The notes under the pieces are model-generated. The model saw nothing but the letters and a program-made list of their open reading frames with translations. It had not been told where the DNA came from and did not search any database. A stretch of DNA of 55,384 nt, from NCBI GenBank assembly GCA_003427395.1, contig BFEA01000036.1:807024-862407 (forward strand), written 5' to 3'. Of the stretch, positions 1 through 8,939 are shown one piece after another. Both the position numbers and the translations under genes were made by a program. Position 1 is the first letter of the stretch; every line of letters starts with the position of its first letter. Origin of the DNA: Chara braunii. Lineage: Eukaryota > Streptophyta > Charophyceae > Charales > Characeae.

Positions 1-905
1 TTTGCCACACCCACGGCACCGCGTCCTAGTCCAAACGGCGTCGGGCGTGGCTCCGACATAGCTACGAAAACAGTTTGTAATTGCACTTCAGGCGATCCCG
101 CAAATACAACGCACCCCCACGCGCTCCTGCCGCAGCTCGCACCGACGAATAACACAGATAAGGGAAATAAAATAAAAATGACGCCTCGCCAGCCCCTGCG
201 GATCGGGCCCGCCGCCGCGCCCACTAACAAAACCGAGGGGGATATCCCCGTCGGGCCCTCAACCCCTCAGGTTTTGCTCCACGCTGCTCCGCTACAGTTG
301 CTGCGCCGATGCCCGCTGGCCTCGACCCCCAAACCTCCGCAGTAACAGTCTGCCACCGTAACCTATAGGGCTAAGCCCAAGCCTGAAACGGCCAGGCGCG
401 GATTCCAATATGGAGCAGTGTCGCGCGGTGCCGAGGCTTGGGAAGAACAGCCTACGCCCCTTTCCTGTCTATAACCAACGTGTCGTCGCTAGGCACCCTC
501 GTCGGCCTACCCGGACAGCGCCGTGGCTGCCCCGCACCCTCCTATACGCCCTATTTACCACACAAGGTCGCACCGTCGCTGTCGATGCCATCGTCCTCGC
601 ACGTGCGCTCGCCTCGGTCAAACGTACCAATCAAAGGAAGATACTCCCTACTTAATCAAAAATAAATAAATAAATAAAAATAAAACAAAGTTAAACCGAT
701 CGGCGTCCGCGCCGGCTTTATAATCAACAACAAGGAAAGAAACCCCGCGCGCCCACGCACTCTCTACTTCTAGATCTCATAGTCAACCTATAGTCACCAC
801 ACTGCCGCAAGCCGCGCGGCCTTCTCAACAATTCCGGGTCAAACTTGTTTTCTGTCACTTGCAAAAACCAGGGCGGATACCTTTGTAAGGGTATTCGCGC
901 CGACA
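1..905 (-). mobile_element. Inverted 5' end of a TGTCG element
   Basis: Read on the minus strand, this begins with TGTCGG at 905-900, followed by the palindromic ATACCCTT/AAGGGTAT block and a match to the first ~900 bases of the plus-strand copies starting at 22512, 34522 and 42602. Shared landmarks include the gggcgcgcgg block and the gggttgagggcccgg block. It runs off the left edge of the window, so only the 5' end is visible. I see no coding sequence; the ORF pair near 410-665 is GC-rich non-coding DNA. The junction at 906 is 27 bases from the LINE-A poly-A tail. Confidence 0.85.
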
Positions 906-932
906 GCGCAGGCTGTCACTGCGCACCCCCCT

Positions 933-983
933 GTTTTTATTTTGAATTTTTATTTTATTTTATTTTATTTTGATTTTTTTTTT
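933..983 (-). other. LINE-A A-rich 3' tail
   Basis: On the minus strand the LINE ends in an A-run followed by repeated AAAAT units, which appear as T-rich sequence on the plus strand. This is the tail expected of a target-primed LINE insertion. Only about 27 bases (906-932, containing GACAG...CTGTC) separate it from the inverted TGTCG element, and I see no clear target-site duplication. Confidence 0.7.
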
Positions 984-1216
984 TCCCCTCTTGGGTCGGG
1001 GTCAGGGTACCACCGCACCGAACCCCCGGGGCTGCCCCGGCGCCCTGGGGTCGGGGTTGTGACAACCCTGCTCTCATGCCATTGGACCGAGTCTGGATGG
1101 TAGCGTACCAGGGTATTGTGCCTTCTTCTTTTGAAAAGGTTGACCATGACCCCTTCCGGTCTGGCCTCAACTACCATGCCAATTTGCAAGGGGAAGTCGA
1201 CTACCCTTACTGCTAC

Positions 1217-1543
1217 CTAGTCTTGCTCTTGTGGTATCGAACCCTTTCTTAGGGCCACCACCCAGGCTAGGGGCATTGAAAATGTCAACTGTTCCAGGGC
1301 ATCTGCCATCTTGTGAGTGTGGCGTAGGCAGGGACGTAATTGGTGGGCTGTTTTCCAGTCTTTGATTGCCTCATCCCCTATATTCCCTACTCTAAGAATT
1401 CCTTGCCTAACCCATGAGGCCCAACGAGGGTCCGAGCTGGTGAGGGCTCTTCCTTGCCTGTCTGTGATTGCTCTATTCCCAAACAGAGGTTGACGTAGGA
1501 TCTCCTCCGCTCGCTCCGGGGCCGGCGTATCAGGGATTGGCAA
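1217..1543 (-). pseudogene. LINE-A ORF2 C-terminal (post-RT) fragment
   Basis: A 108-residue open segment contains QPLFGNRAITDRQGRAL and a downstream WVRQGILRVGNI segment. This layout, a 'PLFGN' motif followed by W..xGI..V.D, is typical of the region between RT and the terminal zinc-binding domain of plant LINE ORF2 proteins. I do not see the zinc-binding domain before the A-rich tail, so LINE-A either lost it or it has decayed beyond recognition. The equivalent region of LINE-B is at 17605-17859. Confidence 0.6.
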
Positions 1544-1641
1544 CCTCCTCCAGTTTTAATAAGGTCGATCGAGAACTTATCTTTTACCAGATTTTGCCTA
1601 ACCGCTCCTATGTCCCCTTCCTCTTGAGACTCTTTGAGAGT

Positions 1642-3630
1642 TCAAGCGAGGGTGGGGTATAGACCAATACCGGTCCTCAGTCCATGAGAGGGGGTTATAC
1701 TGTGTTTGCGGTTCTCGGTGCAAATCTGCGGATTTGTTCCAAAGCCAGATCTCGCCACGAAGGATTTATTCCAACTATCAATTTTTTGATCCATTGGATT
1801 GATAGTGCAGTAGCTTGTAGAGCGGGGTCCAATAAGCCTAGTCCTCCTTTGGTTTTGGGCTGGATTAGCTTGTCCCAAGCCACCCTGTTGATTACGTTTT
1901 ATTGCTCATGATTCCCCCGTCAGAGAAAGGCAACCAGGTGCTTTTTGAGGTCTCTGGTGCTATCCTTTCCAAGTTGCCAGAGGGCCAATTTGTACCATAT
2001 TGATGTAAGCACCACATTGTTTATGATTCGAGCCCTTTCAAAGAGGGATGTGTTTTTTTTGCCCCAATTCTGCATTATTTACAGTGTCGACTTAGTGATC
2101 GATTCATCATTTCTTGTCGACGGTTCATGGGCTGAGAGCACCACCCCCAAGACTCTGAATGGTTCGTCAAGGGGTCTCCAGTCAACCTTAGGCTATTCAG
2201 GTGGGCGAAATCCATGAAAGTGGATCCACCAGCCTTGCGTTTTGCTCCCCCAATTGATAGACATGTCAGATACCAAGGTGAACGGTCCATGAGGGCTTGG
2301 AATTCGGTCATGTTACTATGGGTAGCCTCGGCTATTATTGTAAGGTCATCCGCAAACATCGAGTATTATGGCATCTTCCGGGATGCCTGACAGCCGAAGT
2401 CTGGATTTTTTTTTGTTCATTCTCATATTAGTTGTCAGTGCTTCCATCACTACCAAGAACAAGAAGGGGGCTAGCGGATCACCTTCCCACACGGAGTGCT
2501 GCAATTTAATTTTTGGGGCAAACAAGCCGTTTACCTGTACCCGTGTGGTCGCATTATTATGGAGTATCATAATCCAGTCACGGAATTATGGACCGAAGTT
2601 CATTTTTTGCAGGCATTTGTCCAGGAATTTTCAGTCTACATGATCGTATGCTTTTTCAAAATCAATAAAAAGTATGGTTGCATTTTGTCGTGACTGTCTT
2701 GATAGCTTAATCATTTCATTTACCAATGACACATTGTCTTGAATGTTCCTGCTTCACATGAACCCTGTTTGTGCGGGGTGAATGATCTCCTCCAAGATAG
2801 GGATCATCATGTTGGCCATTGCCTTGGCCACCAACTTATAGACCACCGTAAGGAGTGTGATTCGTCGGTGATTCCTTATGTTTGTTTTGTCCCCTTTTTT
2901 GTACAAAGGGTGAGGATCCCGTGACTCACCAGCTCCCTCATATCTCCTGAGGCTTTCACCTAACGATAGTATTTCATCAACTCCTCTAACATAGAAGACC
3001 ACATCTCCTCCCGAAATTCTTTAGGGAGCTCGTCCACCCTGGGGTTTTGTCTTCCTCAATTTGCAGGAGGGCATTTCATATTTCCTCCTTTCGTAGTGGT
3101 TTGTCGAGAGCCTCTGTCTACTCATTAGATAATCGTGCAATGAGGGGGAGTAGGAATTCTGTAATTTTTCCTTCCTTTGTCTGCTCTGAGTCATTGGTTA
3201 GAATGGAAGAAAAAAGTTCTTTATAGAAATCTTTGGCCACTTTCAAGCCATGGGCCGAGGAATATGAGGTGACTTCGTAGGTTTTGATCGGGTTATAAAG
3301 CTCCTCTATGGAGGATCGTCTGGTCCTAGTTTGTGCTAGCGCAAAGAAGGATGCGTCTATTTGTCCTTCAGTTATGTGCCTGGATAACTTGCCTCTGATG
3401 ATGGAGCCCTGCCACCTTTGTTGGGCGAACTCTAGCAGTTGTTCTTTTGGTAGTTGTAATTCAGCAGATTTAGTTTGATGATGAATGAGCAACGACACAC
3501 TACTTTCCTGTTCAAGGCTACAAATTTTCTCGTGGATGTTAATTTCCTGTGCATATTTTTCTTTGGCTCGTATTTTGGAAAATTCATTGCATTTTTTTAC
3601 CATTATTAAACCATGCGATATAAGAGTCAT
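1642..3630 (-). pseudogene. LINE-A ORF2 reverse transcriptase domain, frameshifted
   Basis: RT motifs appear in the right order across several frames of the minus strand. A pre-RT linker lies at 3630-3118 (contains DFYKELF). Next come LYKKGDKTNIRN and the ITLL motif at about 2900-2840, then a VWEGDPLAPFLF block at about 2490-2430 (the usual family form is RQGCPLAPLLF), then the catalytic FADD at about 2350. A post-palm AWDKLIQPKTKGGLG segment lies at 1883-1780. The protein would copy LINE RNA at the nick made by its endonuclease. Frame changes and stops between motifs show it is inactive. The motif order and close parallels in LINE-B support the call. Confidence 0.85.
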
Positions 3631-4540
3631 GACGGTCCCGCGTGGTCCGCCAATACTCCCATACGTATATAAGAAAAACCCGGAATTGATGTAGCTTTAA
3701 GATAGATGTGTGAAGATTGTAAAAGTCGGGGCCCTGGTATGTTTTTTTGCGGAATCTGAGTAATATCGCACACATCTTGTGGTTTGCTCCCGACCATGGA
3801 CTTAGTGGGAAGATGGCGGCTGCTTGCAGAGCCCTGTCCAGATCCTCTGCCAAGAGGATGAGGCCTATTCTAGACCTGGATTGTAAGGGTGTATTGCTAT
3901 TGCAAATGCACGTGAACAATCTCTTTCGTGGGTGTAGTCGCCTGAAGGAATCATAGAGGTGTTCCTCTTCATAGAGCTTACGGATGATTCCTTCATCTAC
4001 TTCTATATAAGCGGGGCACAGGGAGGGGACTTCCGCCTGTTAAGGCTACGATCCTGAGCCGCATTAAAATCACATTCGATGATTGCTGGTATGCCTTATG
4101 GCAGTTGGGACCGTATATATTCATAAAAGGTTTTGCGATGTTCAACGTCATTAGGGTCATAGATGCAAATCGCAATAACTACTTATATTTCCAGCATAAG
4201 GAGGGCGGTCACCCATCTCCCCTCCCTCGTATCTACGGTGGAGTGGATGACTTTTGCTCGAGAGTCAGGGGGAATCCAAATCGCCACTCCTGCCGACCCC
4301 GGTCTCGGTGCGTGTGCTGCAATTTTTTGGAAAGGCCAGGCCACGTTATGTGCCCTGATATGTTCTGGGGAGTTTGTGAGGAGGGTTTCCTAGATACAGA
4401 TTAAGTCCGGTCAATGCCTCCCCCCTACCCCCCTGATTTGCTCTAGTACTGCCTTTCGTTTCAAGGGGTTTGCTACTGCCAACCAATTCACGTTGAGAGA
4501 GCGTAAGTCCAGATCCGCTACCTAAGATGCCCTGGTCCAA
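3584..4540 (-). pseudogene. LINE-A ORF2 AP-like endonuclease domain, frameshifted
   Basis: On the minus strand, just after 4500, the translation reads SLNVNWLAVANPLKRK, the N-terminal motif of LINE endonucleases (SLNVNGL...KR). It is followed by a 'cI*ET' motif in which the usual Gln codon has become a TAG. The C-terminal end at 3900-3780 has RIGLILLAEDL and then SPWSGANHK, corresponding to the family's RIDxxLxS...SDH block; the canonical Asp-His pair is altered here. The domain would nick target DNA to prime reverse transcription. Multiple stops make it a pseudogene. Confidence 0.75.
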
Positions 4541-5026
4541 ACCTTGTCTTTTCAATAATGGATTTGTAACTAATTTGTTCTTGGGGCGGGTTGCCAGTCT
4601 CGTGAACGTTGTTGCTGATCTATGAATTCAAACTGGCTCATTGGTAGACATATGCGTCCAGTCTGCTTTAATTAGAGAGGAAGGTTCCTGAAGGGTGTTG
4701 TGCCTAAGAAGTGAACATAAGCAGTGGGTTACTTCCGGGGTACTCCAACCGGAACTATCTCTAATGCTTGTCTGTTGCACTTTCAGGAGCTCCGCGTGGG
4801 TGAGCCCAATCAGACCAGCATCCTTGGATTCGCTGAATCAGGCAAAGGCTATCCTTTGCCCCATGTGCGCTTCACCTTCCTTAGCCTCCACCCCCGGCTC
4901 ATACTGAGAACCTACAAATTTTTCCAGATCCCACTAGAGAACCTTTTCCCCCTCAATGTCGTAATCCTGGAAGGAGGACCACCCCTTCAACGTTGCACCT
5001 CGTATCCCCGGACAGAGGCCCACCTC

Positions 5027-6517
5027 CTATGATCCTTTCCTCTTTCTCACTGGGATTAGAGGAACTTCGGTAGTGGACATTTTCCTAGTCCCGCCGCCCT
5101 GCTCTAGACATTGTCTCAACCGACGCCTCTTCACGGGCTCATTCTCCTGCAGGGGTCCCGTCTCCAGACTAGGATTTTGAGGTCTGATTTCGGATGGTGT
5201 CTGTTGTTGGTGTTCTATTTCACCAATCCCTTTGCTAGCGCTTGTTGACCTTTGGTTATTATCCCTTTGCATGTCTTTACTTCTCCTCCCAACATAGCTT
5301 TCTCCCGACTCCGACGTTTGGCTCCTTGGTGAGGTGTGTCTATCCTCCTTGTGGGGTGGTGGAGGCAGCAACTTTGCCACCGTGTGCGGTACGCGAAAGC
5401 CAATGTCGGACTAAGACAGCCCCGGAGGAAGTTCCTCTGACATCACATTTTTTAGGCTGGGACTACCATCTAAATAAAATAGGGAAAATGTTCAAATATG
5501 TGGTATCCCAGAACTCGTCCGTCGCCAACCTGTATCTATCCTTCAGGCTGTTGAGGAGCCAGTCTGCCAGTTGGACAAGTTTTTGCTTTACTGATATTTG
5601 TTGTTTTTGGCATGTCTCCTTAGTGGCTAACTCCTTAAACTCCTCCATTATTATATCGGAGGGCGGTGTAGAGGGAAGGGGGGATTGTCCTACATCCATT
5701 GGGGCGGGACCAAAGACATCCCTGAAGGGGTCGCGATCAGGCGTGCCAAACTTTCCTTCCTCCTCCCTTACCTCCACTCCCTCCTCCTCCTTCTCCCTTA
5801 TCTGGTTTTGCAGCAGTTCACCTTTGTTTGGACACGCCGCCATAAAGTTTTTTTTTTTAACTTGTTCCCCTTTGGCCCTCCCTCCCCCTTTCTCCTCTTC
5901 CTCCCGTTTTTCCCCTTTACCCCCTTTTCCCCCTACAATGATCCCCATGTCCTCTTCAACCCTCAGCAATTGTTGTGTCCCCTTGCCCCCTCCCATTTCC
6001 TTCTCTTGATTTAACCCCCTCCCGTTGTCATGCAAATAGGCCTGAGGTGCTGGCCCGTGCAGGGGCGAGCCCCCACAAGACCCAGTGGATCCTGAGGCAG
6101 TTTGGCTCTCCATTCCTGGTGGGGTAGGTGAATGTGCCCCTGTCCATTCCCAATTTCCTTTGCTTTCCTTGAGGCCTCAATTTCCTGTTGTGATTGTTGA
6201 CGCTGTTGAGTTGTGTCTGCGTGGTCCCCACTGGTTGTCCCAAATGTTTGTAGACTGGATTTATGACCTTCTATCTCGGGCAGTGTCCATGTGTTCGGGG
6301 GTTTGGTTCCCCAATTGGGTTCCCTGGGCTTCTCCCATTTCCATCCCTTTGGTTTGCCATATTTCCCTTTGCCTTCCTCTAAGACCCAGCCTTCGTGTCC
6401 CGGGTTTACGGTGTCGGGATAGAAACGCCTGTGAGGGTTTCTGCCCGAGTTTTTCAAGGTCAGAGACTGCCCTGCCCTTTTTTGGATTGGGAGACTTGAC
6501 GAGGTTGACGTTGCCAA
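5027..6517 (-). pseudogene. LINE-A ORF1 C-terminal low-complexity region
   Basis: Three overlapping open segments on the minus strand (6517-6011, 6113-5463, 5380-5027) encode Gln/Gly/Glu/Lys-rich, disordered sequence with Pro-rich stretches. They contain FWDTTYLNIFPILF near the 5470 end, and a DPFRDVFG motif that echoes DPFRDNLWR in the ORF1 fragment at 11500-11560. They lie directly upstream of the endonuclease, where the tail of ORF1 belongs. Frames shift between segments. I assign them to ORF1 by position and composition; I do not recognise a specific domain. The open plus-strand frames over the same bases (for example 5242-6009) are pyrimidine-rich shadows. Confidence 0.55.
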
Positions 6518-6870
6518 AGTTTGTTCAGACCAACCCTATAACTGAGAGACGTAAAAGTTTGACGTCGTTGACGTATGACGTCATTGGCGTTCGATCGAAA
6601 TAGTAGGAGTCAGCGGTACGACTTATCGTCCGTGGTTCCCGACAAGGCCACGGTGGTGCGCGGTCATGGAAAAATTAAAGCTAGATCTAGTCTACCTAAA
6701 TAATGACGCGCGGCTGCGATTCAGGGCCTAGGCAGGCTAAAAAGAGGGGTGCGCCGGGTATAGGACCGCGACGCAGGGGGGAAGAAGGGTTTTAATTCTA
6801 GGGCCGCAGGGGTTGACACTGAGCCAGGGGTTGACAGGCCAATGTCAGGGTCATGTGGCCAACTGAGCAT

Positions 6871-6955
6871 GTAGGGCCACAAGCAGGCGAGGCCTGCAGG
6901 GCCACAGGCAGGCTGGGCCTGCAAGACTACGGGCAGGCAAGACCTGAAAGGTCAC
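6871..6955 (+). repeat. 25-bp tandem repeat of small hairpins
   Basis: Three units at a 25-base period each contain GCAGGC, a 3-base spacer (GAG, TGG, AAG) and GCCTGC (ACCTGA in the third), so each can fold as a 5-6 bp hairpin. The arms are at 6883-6897, 6908-6922 and 6933-6947. The array sits about 35 bases upstream of a TATA-like box. Confidence 0.75.
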
Positions 6956-6989
6956 GGTATAGGGGAAACCTGGCTAGGTGAGCTGTTCA

Positions 6990-7027
6990 TATAAAAGAGT
7001 TGCTCCTATCACTGTCGTGATAGGAGC
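6990..7027 (+). promoter_or_regulatory. TATA-like box followed by a perfect 11-bp hairpin
   Basis: TATAAAA at 6990-6996 is followed six bases later by GCTCCTATCAC (7002-7012), loop TGTC, and the exact complement GTGATAGGAGC (7017-7027). A TATA box would place a start site near the 3' side of this hairpin, so the hairpin would lie at or just upstream of the transcript start. Whether either element is used cannot be seen from sequence. Confidence 0.5.
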
Positions 7028-7198
7028 TAGCCCAGTAGGTTATCACACCAAACTCGTACCTGGCAGAGACTGGGATCGAACCTGATTTATCGGCCTACTT
7101 GGCAAAGCTCCTTTTGGAGCTGCCCCGCCATAACACTGCGTGCGCGATCGGTTCTGGTCGTCCGATCGCACAGATCGCGCGGCCCAGAACGGGCGCAC

Positions 7199-7240
7199 GA
7201 ATTAGCATGGCCCCTGCACGAGGATGACACGTATAGATTG
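7199..7240 (+). ncRNA. U6 snRNA-like fragment (chimeric retroposon)
   Basis: ATTAGCATGGCCCCTGC followed by ACGAGGATGACACG and TATAGATTG matches the central and 3' part of U6 spliceosomal RNA, including the ATTAGCATGG...GATGACACG core, with only a few differences from the U6 sequence I know. The sequence before 7199 is not U6; it contains an imperfect hairpin (GATCGG...CCGATC). Directly after the match there is a (TAA)n tract and a poly-A run (7241-7280). Fragment plus A-rich tail looks like a LINE-made chimeric retroposon, not a working U6 gene, since the U6 5' end and T-terminator are missing. Confidence 0.75.
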
Positions 7241-7268
7241 TATAATAATAATAATAATAATAATAATT
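7241..7268 (+). repeat. (TAA)n microsatellite tail
   Basis: About nine TAA units directly follow the U6-like fragment, then an A-run. This is probably the degraded 3' tail of the chimeric retroposon. Confidence 0.8.
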
Positions 7269-7280
7269 AAAAAAAAAAAA

Positions 7281-7400
7281 GTTTTTTTTTTTTTTGGACG
7301 AATCCTTTGGGATTCGATCTTGGGTTGGCACTTCATAAGTCCGTGGCTGAAAAGCCACGTGAGTTGACATACCCGTTGGCCAAGCTAACGGAAAAGGTAA
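7281..7400 (-). mobile_element. Candidate tRNA-derived SINE
   Basis: On the minus strand, a TAGCTTGGCCAACGGG stretch (about 7384-7369) resembles a Pol III A box. It is followed by a hairpin CGTGGC/GCCACG and, near 7320-7310, AGATCGAATCC, which resembles a B box (GGTTCGANTCC). The unit ends in GGATTCGTCC and an A-run (plus-strand T-run at 7281-7295). This order and the ~100-base size fit a tRNA-like SINE head with tail. The cloverleaf is degenerate and I cannot name the parent tRNA. Confidence 0.5.
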
Positions 7401-7500
7401 GAGAAATGAAAAAAAAAAAAAAAAAAAACAATTGAGACAACGACGAAGTGCCAAATGGCGCTGACAGAACTGGAAGGGACTTATAGTCCCCAAGACAAAT

Positions 7501-7544
7501 GGCAGGCGCCCATTCTAATGGGCTGCCTTTTTTTTTTTTTTTTT
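7501..7544 (+). terminator. Terminator-like hairpin plus T-run
   Basis: GGCAG...CCCATT, loop CT, then AATGGG and CTGCC (7501-7527) form an 11-bp interrupted stem, followed at once by about 17 T residues. In a eukaryote a T-run of this kind stops RNA polymerase III, so it could end a Pol III transcript entering from 7100-7500. It may also be the inverted A-tail of a minus-strand retroposon. Confidence 0.35.
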
Positions 7545-7615
7545 CCCTTCTTTAGATTTTTGTTTTTTGTAGATTTGCGTTAGATTGTTTTTATTTATTT
7601 TTTTGTTAGTAAAAC

Positions 7616-7639
7616 GCCCGTTCGTTTTGACGAACAGGC
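7616..7639 (+). repeat. GTTCGT hairpin, first of three related hairpins
   Basis: GCCCGTTCGT, loop TTTG, then ACGAACAGGC. The 10-base arms pair except at one position. It is related to hairpins at 8055-8073 and 8214-8234, which keep a T-rich loop but change arm bases in step. Confidence 0.7.
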
Positions 7640-7794
7640 TGCTACTCTGTCAGTATAATGAGCCAGACCGAATGAATTTGCTGCCACAGGGCGACTACAT
7701 TCGGGTTTGGGTTTTGGGACCTTGTGCTCGACAACGAGGGACTCTCTGAAAATGCTTTGGCTGTTCACGACAAACAGTCGTGATCGTAGAAAGA

Positions 7795-7826
7795 GAGAAA
7801 GAGAGAGAGGGAGAGAGAGAGAGAGA
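7795..7826 (+). repeat. (GA)n microsatellite
   Basis: Simple GA/GGA repeats. No gene is associated. Confidence 0.9.
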
Positions 7827-8054
7827 ACGACACTCTTACCTGGCGGAGGAGTGACACAGCGGCCTATAGGTAAGTCCCCAATCGATCAGTCCTTGGGTGT
7901 GCCGTTCTCCTTGTGAACAGGCGGTTGAGTGCCATCTGTACCCGGTGTCGTGGGCGCCCGAGTACAGGTACGAAGGAGCAAGGGGGGGGGAACTGAAGAA
8001 GCCCCTATTGAGCTTGACTCTAAATCGACTCTTAGAGGGACTGAGGGGGAGGTG

Positions 8055-8073
8055 GCCGTTCATTTTGAACGGC
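8055..8073 (+). repeat. GCCGTTC hairpin, second of three
   Basis: GCCGTTC, loop ATTTT, GAACGGC. This is a perfect 7-bp stem, a shorter variant of the 7616 hairpin. Confidence 0.75.
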
Positions 8074-8141
8074 GACTTGCCCCTGCACAGAAAAACGAGA
8101 GGGGAGGGGGCAAAGTAAAAAGAGAAAAGGGGAAAAGAGAT

Positions 8142-8163
8142 GGTCGTGAATGTGGCCACGACC
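8142..8163 (+). repeat. GGTCGTG hairpin
   Basis: GGTCGTG and CACGACC are perfect 7-base arms around an 8-base loop. A similar hairpin, TCACGAC/GTCGTGA, lies at 7765-7783 with loop AAACA. Both are part of the run of small foldbacks in element E. Confidence 0.65.
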
Positions 8164-8213
8164 GTAGGAAAGGTGCAGAGGAGTAGAAGGTTCTAGAGGG
8201 GGGAAAATACAGC

Positions 8214-8234
8214 GCCTGTTCGTTTTGAACGGGC
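8214..8234 (+). repeat. GCCTGTTC hairpin, third of three
   Basis: GCCTGTTC, loop GTTTT, GAACGGGC. The 8-bp stem has one T.G pair and the same T-rich loop as the hairpins at 7616 and 8055. Confidence 0.75.
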
Positions 8235-8315
8235 AGCTGTAAGTGGCTGTATACAACCACTTTGAGGTTGCACCTGGCTGGGGGTGGCGGCCGAGTGCAT
8301 TGTTAAAGCCTGGGA

Positions 8316-8374
8316 CTTGATGTTCCTAGTAGAACATCAAGATTCCCATCCCTTGATCGAAATTGAGATCGAGG
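8316..8374 (+). repeat. Two adjacent strong hairpins upstream of the E promoter
   Basis: CTTGATGTTC (8316-8325), loop CTAGTA, and GAACATCAAG (8332-8341) form a perfect 10-bp stem. Directly after it, CCCTTGATC and GATCGAGGG form a 9-bp stem with one T.G pair. The sequence just before (GGCGGCCGAGTG...) recalls a Leu/Ser-tRNA A box, but no convincing cloverleaf follows. Confidence 0.6.
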
Positions 8375-8410
8375 GCTAGGCTCAACCCCGTTTTTTTTTT
8401 GGTCGAGCCT

Positions 8411-8446
8411 CAATTGGCTGCCCACCACTCCATCCAAGCTATAAAA
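8411..8446 (+). promoter_or_regulatory. CAAT and TATA boxes of element E
   Basis: CAATTGG (8411-8417, giving ATTGG, the reverse complement of CCAAT) is followed 23 bases later by CTATAAAAG (8439-8447). The spacing and sequence are those of a Pol II core promoter. Predicted transcription would start near 8470 and run into the hairpin and repeat arrays at 8595-9200. There is no convincing open frame downstream, so any RNA would be non-coding. Confidence 0.55.
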
Positions 8447-8604
8447 GCAGGGCTGGCCAGCAGCATCCTCACTCAGTTGAGGTGCTGCCCACATTCTGAT
8501 TGAGTGTGGAGTGGAGAGCAGCGTTATGCTGCCAAGGTGCTGAGGGTAGTGAGGGAGAGGAGGAGTGAAGTGGAGGTCTGCAAGTGAGGGCGGAGGATTG
8601 TTGG

Positions 8605-8645
8605 AGGTGGCCATAGCTGTGAAACACAGCCATAGCGGCCACCTC
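8605..8645 (+). repeat. Long imperfect hairpin in the E leader
   Basis: AGGTGGCC...GCTGTG, loop AAA, CACAGC...GGCCACCT: two paired blocks (8 and 6 bp) separated by internal bases. It lies about 135 bases downstream of the predicted start site. Confidence 0.6.
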
Positions 8646-8719
8646 AGCGAGGTGAGGAGAGGAGAGGTTGCCATAGCCACAATGCTGCGGGGTGCCAGCA
8701 GGAGCTGCTGCTGTTCGTG

Positions 8720-8930
8720 GCAGGTTTTTCGGCAAGCGGTGCAGGGGAAACTCTGCCCGTTTTGTACGACGGCGGCAGGTTTTTCAGCAAGCAGTACAGG
8801 GGAAACTCTGCTCGTTTTGCAGGGCGGCGACAGGTTTTTCAGCAAGCGGTGGAGGGGAAACTCTGCCCGTTTTGCACGGCGGCGGCAAGTCTTCGGCAAG
8901 CGGTGCTCTGCCTGTCTGGCACGGCAACGA
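8720..8930 (+). repeat. ~60-bp tandem array (GGTTTTTCGGCAAGCGG type)
   Basis: About three to four units share GGCAGGTTTTTCAGCAAGCG, then GGGGAAACTCTGCCCG and TTTTGCACGGCGGCG, with small changes. Overlapping open frames in both directions here are produced by the repeat and carry no domain I recognise. Confidence 0.85.
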
Positions 8931-8939
8931 CGGCGCTTT

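Larger units (their letters stand above)
906..6540 (-). mobile_element. LINE-A, 3' part (ORF1 C-terminal region, endonuclease, RT, poly-A tail)
   Basis: This is a plant-type non-LTR retrotransposon read right to left. In order it holds an ORF1 C-terminal region (6517-5027), an AP-type endonuclease (about 4540-3700), reverse transcriptase (3630-1640), a post-RT region (1543-1217) and an A-rich tail (983-933). Frameshifts and stops are frequent, so it is dead. Its 5' continuation is ORF1 at 12562-11491; the two parts are separated by the inserted non-coding element at 6541-11490. The rejoined order (ORF1 N-terminal domain and zinc knuckle, ORF1 tail, EN, RT, poly-A) is that of one LINE of normal size. 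Confidence 0.85.

Noticed and set aside
5242-6009. Open plus-strand frame of 255 codons
   Set aside because: It is antisense to LINE-A ORF1, low-complexity Ser/Phe/Pro/Leu from pyrimidine-rich DNA, with no domain.
7060-7110. Possible tRNA or U2-like piece (B-box-like GGTTCGATCCC on minus; TCGGCCTACTTGGC on plus)
   Set aside because: The motifs are short, the A-to-B spacing is too small, and no cloverleaf or U2 stem series follows.
7833-7860. U1 snRNA-like 5' end (TCTTACCTGGCGGAGG)
   Set aside because: Only about ten bases match; the U1 loops that bind 70K and U1A are not present downstream.
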